The notes: generated by a model not told the origin, from the letters alone. A stretch of 64,000 nucleotides of DNA from Candidatus Krumholzibacteriota bacterium (GCA_022711765.1 JAKLEB010000002.1:1471388-1535387), one strand, 5' to 3'; counted from the first letter of the stretch, positions 9,308 to 18,626 are shown. Numbers and translations are program-made.

Positions 9308-10155
9308 AGGTCGCGCAGCTCGTGATCGGGGAATTTCGTGGCGAGCGTGGCCGCCGGCTGGCGGCCCCCCGGCGCGAGCGGCCGTCCCGGCGGCGGCTCC
9401 TCCTGCAGGCCGCCGCGGTCGTCGTGACCGTGGGTCTGCTGGCCGCGCTCGGGCACTGGTTGCTCACGTCGCCCACGTTCGCGATCGGCCGCATCGAGTC
9501 GGGACGATACCGCTACAGCGACCGCGCGTCGGTCGATGCGGCGCTCCGTCGCTGTCTCGGCCGCAACATCTGGACGTTCTCGCGGTACGACCTGGCGGCC
9601 GCGTGCAGCGACCTGCCGTGGGTGAGCGCCGTGCACGTGCAGCGCCGCCTCCCCGACACCGTGACCGTCGAGCTGACCGAGTGGCAGCCGCTGCTGGGGG
9701 TGGTCGACACGACAGCCGCCGGCGGCGAGAAGGTCCTCGTCGCGAGCGGACTGGTCCTCGACATCCCCGCCCACCTGAGCACGCCGGGATTGCCGCTTCT
9801 GGTCGGCTGCCGCCTCGCGTCGCTCGGGTCCGGCCGCTGGCGGATGGTCGACCACGATCCCGGGGCTGTGCTGGCGCTGGTCGCCGCGCTCGAGGCGACC
9901 GCGTTCGAGAGCGAGTGCCCGGTGGATTTCGTGCGCAACACGCCGCTCGGATTCGAGGTCACCCTGCAGGGCAAGGCCGGGAGCCTGCTGATCGGCACGG
10001 ACGATTTCGCCGGCCGTCTCGCGCGCTTCCTGATCGCGAAGGACGATATCACGACCGGGGCCGCGGTCGATCTGCGTTTCGAGGACCGCGTCACCTTCGA
10101 GCCGCTCGCGCCCGACAGCGCGGAGACCACGGTCGAGAAAGGACCGCCATCATGA
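9304..10155 (+). CDS. ftsQ: FtsQ/DivIB-type division protein
   Basis: Bitopic division protein whose periplasmic POTRA and beta domains bind FtsL and FtsB. 283 residues from a GTG overlapping the murC stop, with AGGAGG eight bases upstream. A basic cytoplasmic tail of about 33 residues is followed by one membrane helix (about 34-55). The POTRA-like part shows the pattern LGRNIWTF...LPWVSAVHVQRRLPDTVTVELTEWQPL, typical of FtsQ. The stop overlaps the ftsA start (ATGA). The assignment rests on motif and gene order; FtsQ sequences diverge widely. Confidence 0.9.
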   Translation: MKVAQLVIGEFRGERGRRLAAPRRERPSRRRLLLQAAAVVVTVGLLAALGHWLLTSPTFAIGRIESGRYRYSDRASVDAALRRCLGRNIWTFSRYDLAAACSDLPWVSAVHVQRRLPDTVTVELTEWQPLLGVVDTTAAGGEKVLVASGLVLDIPAHLSTPGLPLLVGCRLASLGSGRWRMVDHDPGAVLALVAALEATAFESECPVDFVRNTPLGFEVTLQGKAGSLLIGTDDFAGRLARFLIAKDDITTGAAVDLRFEDRVTFEPLAPDSAETTVEKGPPS

Positions 10156-11384
10156 GCGAGGGCAACCTCGTCGTCGCCTGCGATTTCGGGACCACGACCT
10201 TCCGCGCCCTCGTCGCCGAGGTCGGTTCCGCGCGGCCGGCCCGCATCCTCGCCGGCGCGGTCGCGAGCGCGGAGGGATTCCAGGACGGAGACTTCGTCGA
10301 CGTCAAGGCGGGCAGCCTCGCGATCGCGCGCCTCATCCGCGAGGTCCAGGAAGCCGCCAATGTCGACATCAGCGGCTTCAGCTTCAACATCACGGGCTCG
10401 CACCTGCGGTCGGTCATGGCCACCGGCCAGATCCCGATCGGCCAGCGCGGGCGCGACATCACCGGGCGCGACGTGGACGAGGTCATGACCATGGCCCGCA
10501 GCCTGACGATCCCGTTCAACCATCGCATCCTGACCGTCAACCCGGTCGAGTTCTCGGTCGACCGCGTCGGCGGCATCCTCGATCCCCGCGGCCGGGTCGG
10601 GAGCCGCCTCGAGGTCAAGGCCCATCTGATCACCGGCTCGTGTTCGGTCATCCGCAACATCGAGAACGCGATCGACAAGGCGGGCTTCGAGCCGGCCGGG
10701 CACGCGGTGGACATCCTCGCCGCGGCGACCGCGTTGCTCACCCCGGCGGAACGGGAACGCGGCGTGATCCTGATCGACGTCGGCGGCGAGGTCACGCACT
10801 GGGCGGCGCTCGCGGGCGGCCGGCTGCTCGGCATCGGCGCGACGCCGTGGGGCGGCCAGCACTTGACCGGCGATCTCGCCAGCGGCCTGCGCATCCCGGT
10901 CGAGGCCGCCGCGGTCGTCAAGGAAGACCGCGGCGTCGTGCTGCGCAGCCTCGTCGAGGAGGTCGACGTCAACGTCCTCTTCGAACAGGAGGATCCGGCG
11001 GAGACGCCGGGGTTGATCGCGGCCGTCCTCGAGCCGCGCCTCGAGGAGATCTTCTCGCTCGTCAAGGACACGCTCGGTCCCGAGCTGCCGCTCTCGCGCT
11101 TCGCGTCCGGGATCGTGCTCACGGGCGGCGGCAGCCGGTGCCGCGGCTCGCGCGAGCTGTGCGAGGAGGTCTTCGGCATGCCGGCGCGGAGCCGCTACCT
11201 GCCGGAAGATCTCGAGGGCGTGGGCAACCTCCCCGGGGGACAGTGGGCGACCGCGCTCGGGCTCGCGCTGTGGAGCGGCGGCAGCGAGCGGGCTCAGGCC
11301 ACGCAACCGCCGGCCGCCGATGCGGCGGCGGACAGCTGGCGCGGGAAGCTCCGCCGGATGCTGTCCCGGGGTGCGCACGCCTGA
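10152..11384 (+). CDS. ftsA: Cell division protein FtsA, actin-like membrane tether of FtsZ
   Basis: Actin-fold ATPase that tethers FtsZ filaments to the membrane. 410 residues from the ATG overlapping ftsQ, with AAAGGA upstream. The phosphate-1 motif ACDFGTTTFRALVAE, the SHUT/1C segment, the phosphate-2 motif VILIDVGGEVTHWA and the adenosine motif IVLTGGGSRCRGSRELCEEVFG are visible. A basic C-terminal end (SWRGKLRRMLSRG) fits the membrane-binding amphipathic helix, after an Ala/Pro-rich linker. It is followed by 122 bases and then ftsZ. Confidence 0.95.
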   Translation: MSEGNLVVACDFGTTTFRALVAEVGSARPARILAGAVASAEGFQDGDFVDVKAGSLAIARLIREVQEAANVDISGFSFNITGSHLRSVMATGQIPIGQRGRDITGRDVDEVMTMARSLTIPFNHRILTVNPVEFSVDRVGGILDPRGRVGSRLEVKAHLITGSCSVIRNIENAIDKAGFEPAGHAVDILAAATALLTPAERERGVILIDVGGEVTHWAALAGGRLLGIGATPWGGQHLTGDLASGLRIPVEAAAVVKEDRGVVLRSLVEEVDVNVLFEQEDPAETPGLIAAVLEPRLEEIFSLVKDTLGPELPLSRFASGIVLTGGGSRCRGSRELCEEVFGMPARSRYLPEDLEGVGNLPGGQWATALGLALWSGGSERAQATQPPAADAAADSWRGKLRRMLSRGAHA

Positions 11385-11490
11385 CGGATCCGGCCTCCTG
11401 TCGCCGGTTCTCAAGATTGTCCTTGGCCGCTGCGCGGACTTGTGTTAATTAGCGGTCAGGACGAGGAGCGTCCCAGCGAGCCCATCTCAT

Positions 11491-11498
11491 GGAGGAGG
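11491..11498 (+). promoter_or_regulatory. Ribosome binding site that decides the ftsZ start
   Basis: GGAGGAGG stands eight bases before the ATG at 11507. An in-frame ATG at 11489 overlaps this site and has no comparable site of its own, so translation most likely begins at 11507. Confidence 0.75.
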
Positions 11499-11506
11499 CG
11501 GGTGTC

Positions 11507-12928
11507 ATGAACATCCATTTCGCCCCCGAGAATCGTCAGCGGCGTGCGCGGATCAAGGTCGTCGGCGTGGGCGGCGCCGGTGGCAACGCCGTCAATCGCA
11601 TGATCGAAGCCGGCCTCACCGAGGTCGATTTTTTTGCCGTCAACACCGACGCCCAGGCGCTCGACAAGTCGCGCGCCCATCAGACGCTGGTGATCGGCGG
11701 CGAGTTGACCCGCGGCCTCGGCGCGGGCGGCGATCCCGAGACGGGACGCCTGGCCGCCGAGGAAGACCGCAGCCTGCTCGAGGCCATGCTGGAAGATTCC
11801 GACATGGTCTTCGTCACCGCCGGCATGGGCGGCGGCACCGGGACGGGCGCGGCGCCGGTGATCGCGGAGATCGCCCGCAAGGGCGGCGCGCTCACCGTGG
11901 CCGTGGTGACGCGTCCGTTCCTGTTCGAGGGCTTCCGGCGCATGGAGCAGGCGGAGGCGGGTCTGGCCGCCCTCCGCGAGCGAGTCGACGCGCTCCTGGT
12001 GATCCCGAACGAGCGGCTGATGGAGATCGACCTCGCGGACGCCGGGATGACCGCGGTCTTCCGCGTCGCCGACAATGTGCTCTACGAAGCCACCCGCGGC
12101 ATCAGCGACATCATCGCCCAGCACGCCGTCGTGAACCTCGATTTCGCCGATGTCCGGACGGTCATGAGGAACAGCGGCGCGGCCATCATGGGGACGGGCC
12201 GGGCGTCGGGCCCGAGCCGCGCCGTGACCGCGGCCGAGCAGGCGATCCGCTCGCCCTTGCTCGAGAACGTCGAGATCCTGGGCTCCCGCGCGGTGCTGGT
12301 CTACCTGACGGCGGCCGCGGTCGATCGCGAGGACCTGCGCGGCGCCATGGGCCATATCCAGGAGGCGGCCGGCTCCGAGGCGCACATCTTCTTCGGGTTC
12401 GCGAACGACGAATCGCTCGGCGAGACGCTGCAGGTCACCGTCATCGCGACGGGATTCCCGACCGCCGCGGCGGCGGCTCGACCGGAGCCGCGGCGTCCGA
12501 TCGCGGTGGCGGAGCCGCCGGAGGACGCCGCTTGCGAGGTCGCGGTCGAACCAGCGCCTCCGCCGGCAGCGGCAGCCGAGCCGGAGCCGGAGCCGGAACC
12601 GGAGCCGGAGCCGGAACCCCGGTTCGCCTGGATGCCGGACGCCGGGCCGGCGCCGGACGCGATCGCGGAGCCTTCCGTCGTCCTCGCGGCGCTCGCGGCC
12701 GCCGCCGGCAGCGCGGAACCTCACGAGTACCCGGGCTCCGAGGAGGCGTCCCCGACGGCCTCGGAGACCAGCCGGCGCTTCCTCGATCCCCTCGGGTCGG
12801 TGCCGTTGCGGGAGGCGGCTCAACCGGCCACGGCCGGCGGGAGCCAGCCGGCGGCGCAGCGCTTCCGCAGCACCGTGCTCGGCGACGACAAGCTGCGCCC
12901 GGCCTGGGAGAGGAAGTACGTGGACTGA
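11507..12928 (+). CDS. ftsZ: Cell division GTPase FtsZ with an E-P repeat linker
   Basis: Tubulin-like GTPase forming the Z-ring. 473 residues. The N-terminal KVVGVGGAGGNAVNRM segment, the tubulin signature G108-GGTGTG114 and the T7-loop segment NLDFADVRTVM are intact, so GTPase activity is expected. The globular core ends near residue 320. A long acidic, Pro/Ala-rich linker follows and includes seven Glu-Pro pairs. The extreme C-terminus reads TVLGDDKLRPAWERK and then YVD. It may be the conserved peptide that binds FtsA, although it differs from the common DIPAFLR form. Start chosen from the strong ribosome site (see separate entry). Confidence 0.96.
   Translation: MNIHFAPENRQRRARIKVVGVGGAGGNAVNRMIEAGLTEVDFFAVNTDAQALDKSRAHQTLVIGGELTRGLGAGGDPETGRLAAEEDRSLLEAMLEDSDMVFVTAGMGGGTGTGAAPVIAEIARKGGALTVAVVTRPFLFEGFRRMEQAEAGLAALRERVDALLVIPNERLMEIDLADAGMTAVFRVADNVLYEATRGISDIIAQHAVVNLDFADVRTVMRNSGAAIMGTGRASGPSRAVTAAEQAIRSPLLENVEILGSRAVLVYLTAAAVDREDLRGAMGHIQEAAGSEAHIFFGFANDESLGETLQVTVIATGFPTAAAAARPEPRRPIAVAEPPEDAACEVAVEPAPPPAAAAEPEPEPEPEPEPEPRFAWMPDAGPAPDAIAEPSVVLAALAAAAGSAEPHEYPGSEEASPTASETSRRFLDPLGSVPLREAAQPATAGGSQPAAQRFRSTVLGDDKLRPAWERKYVD
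12578..12619 (+). repeat. Hexanucleotide repeat GARCCN x7 in ftsZ
   Basis: Seven tandem codon pairs, GAG/GAA followed by CCG/CCC, encode seven Glu-Pro pairs in the ftsZ linker. The repeat is in frame, so slippage by whole units would change linker length only. Confidence 0.85.
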
Positions 12929-12929
12929 G

Positions 12930-14624
12930 ATGGCTTTCTTCCGCAAGCTCTTCGGGGGACGCGGAAGCGATGCCTACACCGAGGGCATTGCGCTCTACGA
13001 GCAAGGACGGGCCGCGGAGGCGATCAGCTTCCTGCGGCCCGTCTTCGAACAGGATCCGGGGTCGCCCAGGGGCTCGCTCGCGGGGTTCTACCTGCGCCAG
13101 GCCCTCGTCGACGAAGGCCGCCGACTCCTGCAAGCGGGCGACCCGCAACCGGCGTCGCGCGCGTTGGCCGAGGCTGCGGCGCACTGGCCGGAATTCCCGG
13201 ACCTTCAGTTCCTCGCCGGCGCGGCGCTCGGGCTGGCCGCCCGCTGGAACGAGGCGCTGGATTCGGCGCGGCAGGCCCTGCGGCGCAATCCGGACTACTG
13301 CGAGGCGCGTCTTCTGGAGGCCTGCGCGCTGCAGGCGCTCGGTCGCCCGCGCGAGACCGCCGCGAGTCTCGAGCGGCTGATCGAGAGCGGCCGTCGCGTC
13401 GACCATCCGCTCGTGCACGAGCTGGCCCGCGAGGACGGCTACCGGGCCGACACGATTCCCGGCGATCTGGACGTCCGGCTGAGGCGCACGGTCCTGGGCG
13501 ACGACACCAAGCGGCAACTCGCCGAGGCCGTCGCGCTGTGCAGGGCGGGCCGCTGGGACGAGGGCCTGGCGTCCTTCCGGCAGCTGGAGGTCCGCCACCC
13601 GCGCTTCCCGGACATCCGCGCGAAGCATGCGGCGTCGCTCTACCAGGCGGGACAGAACGCCGCGGCGCTCGCCCTCGCCGACGCGGCGCTGGCGCTCAAT
13701 CCCCGGTACCGGACGGCAGTGTGCCTGAAAGGCCTGATCCTCGCCGAGGAGGGCCGGGTGCTGGAGGCCCGGAGCTTTCTCAGCGAGTCCGTTCCGCGGC
13801 TGGACAGCGCCGCGGGCCGCCACGAGGAGCTGTTCCTGGCGTATCTGCGCGCGACGCTGGCCCTGCTGGTCGGCGAGCTCGAGGAGTGCCGCGGCTTCCT
13901 CTCGGGCTGGCACGAGTTGCCGAGGCAATTCGCGCGCGCCGCCCTCCTGCTGGCGGCCTGCGACGATCTCGCCGGCCGCCCCGAGGTCGCGCTGCGCCGG
14001 CTGGACGACCTCTGCAACGTGTGGACCGGCGATGTCGACCTGCTGTTCCTGCGGGTCGCGCTGCAGCTCCGCCTCCAGAGGTGGTCCGTGGCGGAGAGCA
14101 CGCTGAATCAGTGGCCCGGCGGCCGGCGAGGGCTCGAGGATTCGCGCCCGCTCCTCCTGCGCGCCCGCCTGGACCTTCAACAGGGGCGCGAACCGATCCT
14201 GCCCTCCGACCGATCCAGCCCGGAACGCCCGGACGACGGTGGTCCAGACGACCCCGTCGCGATCCATCGCGCCGCCTGGCGACAGCTCGCGATCCGCGCG
14301 TGCCTGGGCCGCGGCGAGGGCGACGGCGCCATGGCGCTGGCCAGGCGGCAGCTCGACGAGGGACTGGCGGACGAGGAGACGGGCTGCCTGGTCCTGCGCG
14401 CCGCGGCCGTCACCGGCCAGACGCCGCCGGCGGACCTGGCCGGCCGCATCGGCGCCGCCGACAGCTGGGGCCTGGACCTCTGCCGCCAGCTGAGGCTCCA
14501 GGGCCTCGGGTCCGAGGCGGAGATTGTCGCGCGGCGGCACTGGCAGGTCAGACCCGATGTCCTGCAGTGGTCGTGGCTCTCCGCCGGATTCTGGCTCGGA
14601 CCGGTACGCCGCTGGCTGGCCTGA
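12930..14624 (+). CDS. TPR-repeat protein directly after ftsZ, function unknown
   Basis: 564-residue protein starting one base after the ftsZ stop. There is no signal peptide or membrane segment, so it is probably cytoplasmic. TPR-like helical pairs run from about residue 15 to 160 and again from about 195 to 400 (for example LALADAALALNPRYRTAVCLKGLILAEEGR). The stretch between them includes T187-VLGDD192, the same six residues found near the FtsZ C-terminus. It is translated with ftsZ and could be a division or envelope scaffold; that is inference from position and the shared motif. Confidence 0.8.
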   Translation: MAFFRKLFGGRGSDAYTEGIALYEQGRAAEAISFLRPVFEQDPGSPRGSLAGFYLRQALVDEGRRLLQAGDPQPASRALAEAAAHWPEFPDLQFLAGAALGLAARWNEALDSARQALRRNPDYCEARLLEACALQALGRPRETAASLERLIESGRRVDHPLVHELAREDGYRADTIPGDLDVRLRRTVLGDDTKRQLAEAVALCRAGRWDEGLASFRQLEVRHPRFPDIRAKHAASLYQAGQNAAALALADAALALNPRYRTAVCLKGLILAEEGRVLEARSFLSESVPRLDSAAGRHEELFLAYLRATLALLVGELEECRGFLSGWHELPRQFARAALLLAACDDLAGRPEVALRRLDDLCNVWTGDVDLLFLRVALQLRLQRWSVAESTLNQWPGGRRGLEDSRPLLLRARLDLQQGREPILPSDRSSPERPDDGGPDDPVAIHRAAWRQLAIRACLGRGEGDGAMALARRQLDEGLADEETGCLVLRAAAVTGQTPPADLAGRIGAADSWGLDLCRQLRLQGLGSEAEIVARRHWQVRPDVLQWSWLSAGFWLGPVRRWLA

Positions 14625-14714
14625 GTTGCGCGCGCGGGAACGTCCGCTCCATATTCGTGTTCGACAGCCTGGTCGCGAGCCGCTGCCTGGTCCGTTGCGA
14701 AGGAGTTCCCGTCC

Positions 14715-16154
14715 GTGCCTGACGCGCGTATCCGCCGCCTTGCCGTCGCCGGCTGCCTGGGTTTCGCCCTCGCCGCTCCCGTTGTCGCCCAGACCGGCGC
14801 CGACGACCCCTGCGAGGCCGGCAAGCATCGATTCGTGGAGAACGACTACGTGGGCGCCGAGCCGCTGTTGAAGCGGTGCCTGCAGGCGAGCGAATCCCTC
14901 GACGCCCTCTTGCCGCTGACTATGATCACCGTCATCCAGGGCAGGGCGGCGGAGGGCGTCGACTACGGCTATCGGGCCCTGGCCCTCGACCCCGACAACG
15001 TCAACGTCCGCTACTGGTACGGCCGGGCGTTGCTGATCGCGGGCAACCAGGACGAGGCGCTGGTCCAGTGGGAGCAGGGTCTGAGCCTGGACACCCAGCA
15101 CGTCGGCATCCTCGAGGGGATCGCGCGCCTGTACCTGCAGCGCGGCGACCAGGCGAAGGCCTACAACCTGCTGCACCAGCTCCGACTCCAGGGCATGGAC
15201 GAGGCGTGGCTCCACCGCGCGTTGTCGACCCTGGCGCGGCGCAAGGGATTGTGGGATCAGGCGGCGATCCACTGGCGGGACGTGATGAAGAGGGAGGGCG
15301 AGAGCGAGGAGAATCTCGTGGTCATGGGGGAGCTCGAGATCCTCGCCGGCCGGCCGGCCGAGGCCGTCGAGATCTTCCGTCACGCGGTGGCGGTCCTGCC
15401 GTCGGGCGCCACGTTCGGCGGGCTCGGCGAGGCCTGGTTCGCGCTGGAACAGGTCGATTCCGCGGCCGTGGCCTTGCGGCGGGCCGTCGAGCTCGACCCT
15501 CAGAACTCGCGGAATCGCTTCAACCTGGCCAATGTGTTGGAGATTCTGGATGAATCCGAGGAGGCCGGCCGCCAGTTCCAGGCCTACGTCGCGCAGGTTC
15601 CGGACAATCCGATCGGCCGCTTCAATTACGGCGTGCACCTGGAGCATCGCGGCCTGCTCGAGCCCGCCCTGGCGCAGATCGAGGAAGCCGTGCGGCTCGA
15701 CCCGCAGTACGTGCAGGCCCGGGTCGTCCTGGCGCAGATCTACGAGCGTCTCGGCCGCACGGACGACGCCCTGCGCGTCGTCGACAGCCTCGCCTCGCTG
15801 GATCCGGGCGCGTCCGCCGAACTCGAGCAGTGGCGCCAGCGGTTGGGCGGGGAACAGGCGGAGGCGGACGCGGCGCTGAGCGCGGGCAAGGTCCGTCTCC
15901 TGCATATCGTCACGGACGATCCCGCCGCGTTCCCGCTGGTCGTCGAGGGTCTGGCGAGCGGCGTGGAATTCGGCACCCTCGCGACCCGGTACTCGAGCGG
16001 CCCGACGGCGGTCCGCGGCGGCGATATCGGCTGGGTGGACCCGGACGAGATGGTCCCCGTCCTGCGGGATGCCATCAACGCCCTCGAGCCTGGCGAAACG
16101 AGCCCTCCCATCGAGACGGGAGGGCTCATGCATGTCTTCAAGCGAATCCGTTGA
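14715..16154 (+). CDS. Exported TPR protein fused to a PpiC/parvulin-type isomerase domain
   Basis: 479 residues from a GTG at 14715 with AAGGAG ten bases upstream. A signal peptide ends near VVAQ-TGA (about residue 26). TPR units occupy roughly residues 30-385. The last 88 residues (392-479) match a parvulin fold: VRLLHIV, FGTLATRYSSGPTAVRGGDIGWV, PVLRDAINALEPGETSPPIETGGLMHVFKRI. The domain would catalyse prolyl isomerisation or bind unfolded clients in the periplasm, with the TPR array as a protein-binding platform. The usual order in SurA/PpiD-like chaperones is different, and a TPR-parvulin chain is uncommon. Confidence 0.85.
   Translation: MPDARIRRLAVAGCLGFALAAPVVAQTGADDPCEAGKHRFVENDYVGAEPLLKRCLQASESLDALLPLTMITVIQGRAAEGVDYGYRALALDPDNVNVRYWYGRALLIAGNQDEALVQWEQGLSLDTQHVGILEGIARLYLQRGDQAKAYNLLHQLRLQGMDEAWLHRALSTLARRKGLWDQAAIHWRDVMKREGESEENLVVMGELEILAGRPAEAVEIFRHAVAVLPSGATFGGLGEAWFALEQVDSAAVALRRAVELDPQNSRNRFNLANVLEILDESEEAGRQFQAYVAQVPDNPIGRFNYGVHLEHRGLLEPALAQIEEAVRLDPQYVQARVVLAQIYERLGRTDDALRVVDSLASLDPGASAELEQWRQRLGGEQAEADAALSAGKVRLLHIVTDDPAAFPLVVEGLASGVEFGTLATRYSSGPTAVRGGDIGWVDPDEMVPVLRDAINALEPGETSPPIETGGLMHVFKRIR
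16100..16127 (-). terminator. Hairpin inside the 3' end of the TPR-parvulin gene; candidate rpmB terminator
   Basis: A perfect 10-bp inverted repeat, arm GAGCCCTCCC, with an 8-base loop. It lies within the last codons of the + strand gene and 35 bases past the rpmB stop on the - strand. Read in the rpmB direction it is followed by GTTTCG, a weak U-tract. Confidence 0.4.
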
Positions 16155-16161
16155 GGGCGGG

Positions 16162-16353
16162 TCAGACGACCTTCCGGACGCTCCCGGTCCGCAGGCAGCG
16201 GGTGCACACGTAACCCCGCTGGACCTTGCCGCCGGTCGCGAACTTGACCTTCTGCAGGTTCGGCAGCCAGCGGTGCCTCGTCACGTTGTGGGCATGGCTC
16301 ACGCGGTTGCCGTACTGCGGTCCCTTGCCGCAGACCGAGCACTTCCTGCTCAT
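16162..16353 (-). CDS. rpmB: 50S ribosomal protein L28
   Basis: 63 residues, a normal length. The Zn-type cysteine pairs C5-x-x-C8 and C50-x-x-C53 and the L28 motif [20 protein letters not shown] are present. The ATG at 16353 has CGGAGGA upstream; the longer frame reading in from 16704 is antisense recG sequence. It converges with the TPR-parvulin gene, seven bases apart, and diverges from recG. Confidence 0.96.
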   Translation of the reverse strand: MSRKCSVCGKGPQYGNRVSHAHNVTRHRWLPNLQKVKFATGGKVQRGYVCTRCLRTGSVRKVV

Positions 16354-16393
16354 GACGTCGTCCTCCGATCGGCGTTGAATTCCAAGGCCTGGC

Positions 16394-16422
16394 AATATAC
16401 CATGCGGCACGCGCGTCAGCAA
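16394..16422 (-). promoter_or_regulatory. Candidate sigma-70-type promoter of rpmB
   Basis: On the - strand: TTGCTG, a 17-base spacer, then TATATT, 40 bases before the rpmB start. The spacing is ideal and both boxes are close to consensus. Confidence 0.5.
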
Positions 16423-16444
16423 GGCGAATCTCCCTCGTAAGGCC

Positions 16445-18535
16445 ATGACCAGCAAGCCCCTGACTCCCGACAGCCCGGTCCAGTACGTCAAGACCGTCGG
16501 CCCCGTCCGCGCGGTCGCGCTGCGCCGGCTGGGAATCGAGACCGCCGGCGATCTGATCCGCCACCTGCCGCGGACCCACCTGGACCGGACGCGCGTCGAG
16601 CCGATCGCCAAGCTCCGCGCCGGCCAGCCGGCGACGGTCCTCGGCGAGGTCCTCACGAGCGGCGAGCGGCGGACCCGACAGGGCGGCAGCATCCAGACCG
16701 TCACCGTGGCGGACCACAGCGGCGTGGTCTACTGCGTCTGGTTCAACCAGCGGTACGTGCTCCAGCAGTTCCGGTCCGGCCGGAAGGTGATGGTCAGCGG
16801 CCTCGTGCAGCACCACGCCGGGCGTCCTCAGCTCGCCCATCCGGACTTCGAGGTCCTCGACGACGAGGGCGGCCGCGGCAGCCTCCACATGGGCCGACTC
16901 GTGCCCGTCTACCCGCTGACCGCGGGGATCGGCCAGCACTGGCTGCGGCGCCTGATCCACACGACCCTGGCCGAGCTCGTGCCCCAGCTCGAGGATCCGC
17001 TGCCGGAAGCGCTGCGCCGCCAGCGCGACCTCCTGACCCTGGGCGCGGCCCTCCAGGGGATGCACTACCCGGCCGACCAGGACGAGCTGGCCCGCGCGCG
17101 ACGCCGCCTGGTCTACCAGGAGCTGCTGCAGATCCAGCTCGTGATGGCGCTGCGGCGCGGTCGCCAGGTCGAACGGCGCGGGGTGCAGCTCCAGCGGCCG
17201 GGCGACCTGACCCGGCGCCTCGTCGCGTCGCTGCCGTTCGAGCTGACCGGGGCGCAGCGGCGGGCCCTGGCGGAGATCCTGGCGGACCTGCGCAGCGGGC
17301 GGGCCATGCACCGGCTGCTCCAGGGCGACGTCGGCTCGGGCAAGACCCTGGTCGCCTTCATCGCGGCGCTGTTCGTGATCGAGCAGGGCTACCAGGCGCT
17401 GCTCATGGCGCCGACCGAGGTCCTGGCGCACCAGCACGGCCAGACGCTGCGCCGGCTCGCCGAGCCCCTCGGGGTCGTGGTCGAGACGCTGACCGGGTCC
17501 ACGCCCGCGGCCGAGCGCCGGCGGATCCTGGCCGCGGCCGGCGAGGGCGAGGTCCACCTGCTCGTGGGGACGCACGCGGTGATCCAGGATCAGATCCGCC
17601 TGCGGCGCCTGGCCCTCGCCGTGGTCGACGAGCAGCATCGCTTCGGAGTCCGGCAGCGCGGCCGCAGCGCCCGCGACGGGGACGACCTGCCCGTGCACCT
17701 GCTCGTCATGAGCGCCACGCCGATCCCGCGCAGCCTCGCGCTGACCCTGTACGGCGACCTGGACCTGACCATCATCGCCGAGATGCCGGCGGGGCGGCTT
17801 CCCGCCGAGACCCGGATCGTGGCCGTGGACCGGGAGGACGAGACCTATGCCGAGTGCCGGCGCCTCGTGGCGCAGGGACACCAGGGCTTCGTCGTCTATC
17901 CCGTGGTGGAGGAGACCGAGACGACCGATACGCGGGCGGCAGTCGCGGAGGCCGCGGCCCTGGCGGCCGGACCCTTCCGCTCGCTCCGCGTGGGGCTCGT
18001 CCACGGTCGCCTGAAGGCTCGCGAGAAGCAGGCGGCGATGGCGGCCTTCCGGGCCGGCGAGCTCGACGTCATGGTGGCGACGACGGTCGTCGAGGTCGGC
18101 GTGGACGTGCCGCGCGCGGCCTGGATGGTGGTCCACTCGCCCGAGCGGTTCGGCCTCGCGCAGCTGCACCAGCTGCGGGGGAGGATCGGACGCGCCGGCG
18201 GCCGGAGCTGGTGCTGGCTCCTCACGAGCGGCCACCTGGCGGAGGAGACCCTGTCGCGGCTGCAGTTCTTCGCCGCGACGACCGACGGATTCCGCCTGGC
18301 GGAGGAGGATCTGCGGCTGCGCGGTCCCGGCGACCTCTGGGGCGTGCGGCAACACGGCGCGCCGGGTTTCCGGCTCGCGAATCCACTGGTCGATGGCGAC
18401 CTGGCGGCGGCGGCGGCGGCGGACGTCAGGGAGCTGCTGGCGGAAGATCCCGACCTGAGCTCGCAGCGGTGGGCGCCCCTGCGGCAGGTCCTGCGCGCCA
18501 CGTTCGCGGACGTCCTGCCCCAGGCGACGGGTTGA
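16445..18535 (+). CDS. recG: ATP-dependent DNA helicase RecG
   Basis: Branched-DNA helicase that regresses stalled forks and processes Holliday junctions. 696 residues. An N-terminal wedge/OB region (about 20-170) is followed by helicase domain 1 with Walker A GDVGSGKT (G294-T301) and the DEQH box at 395-398, then SATPIPRSL, then helicase domain 2 with [13 protein letters not shown] and the RecG motif [14 protein letters not shown]. All helicase motifs are intact. It is divergent from rpmB with 91 bases between the two starts. Confidence 0.97.
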   Translation: MTSKPLTPDSPVQYVKTVGPVRAVALRRLGIETAGDLIRHLPRTHLDRTRVEPIAKLRAGQPATVLGEVLTSGERRTRQGGSIQTVTVADHSGVVYCVWFNQRYVLQQFRSGRKVMVSGLVQHHAGRPQLAHPDFEVLDDEGGRGSLHMGRLVPVYPLTAGIGQHWLRRLIHTTLAELVPQLEDPLPEALRRQRDLLTLGAALQGMHYPADQDELARARRRLVYQELLQIQLVMALRRGRQVERRGVQLQRPGDLTRRLVASLPFELTGAQRRALAEILADLRSGRAMHRLLQGDVGSGKTLVAFIAALFVIEQGYQALLMAPTEVLAHQHGQTLRRLAEPLGVVVETLTGSTPAAERRRILAAAGEGEVHLLVGTHAVIQDQIRLRRLALAVVDEQHRFGVRQRGRSARDGDDLPVHLLVMSATPIPRSLALTLYGDLDLTIIAEMPAGRLPAETRIVAVDREDETYAECRRLVAQGHQGFVVYPVVEETETTDTRAAVAEAAALAAGPFRSLRVGLVHGRLKAREKQAAMAAFRAGELDVMVATTVVEVGVDVPRAAWMVVHSPERFGLAQLHQLRGRIGRAGGRSWCWLLTSGHLAEETLSRLQFFAATTDGFRLAEEDLRLRGPGDLWGVRQHGAPGFRLANPLVDGDLAAAAAADVRELLAEDPDLSSQRWAPLRQVLRATFADVLPQATG

Positions 18536-18626
18536 CTCGCGACCGGGCGCTAAAGGTCTCCCGCCGTCCGTCGATGATGGTCGCGAGAACTCCGACCGCG
18601 ACCCGGCCCCCAGGAGGAAACCGGAC

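Noticed and set aside
12441..16133. A 1230-codon open frame on the - strand across ftsZ and the TPR genes
   Set aside because: It is antisense to well-supported genes, has Arg/Gly/Ala-rich low-complexity content and no motif. It is a GC shadow.
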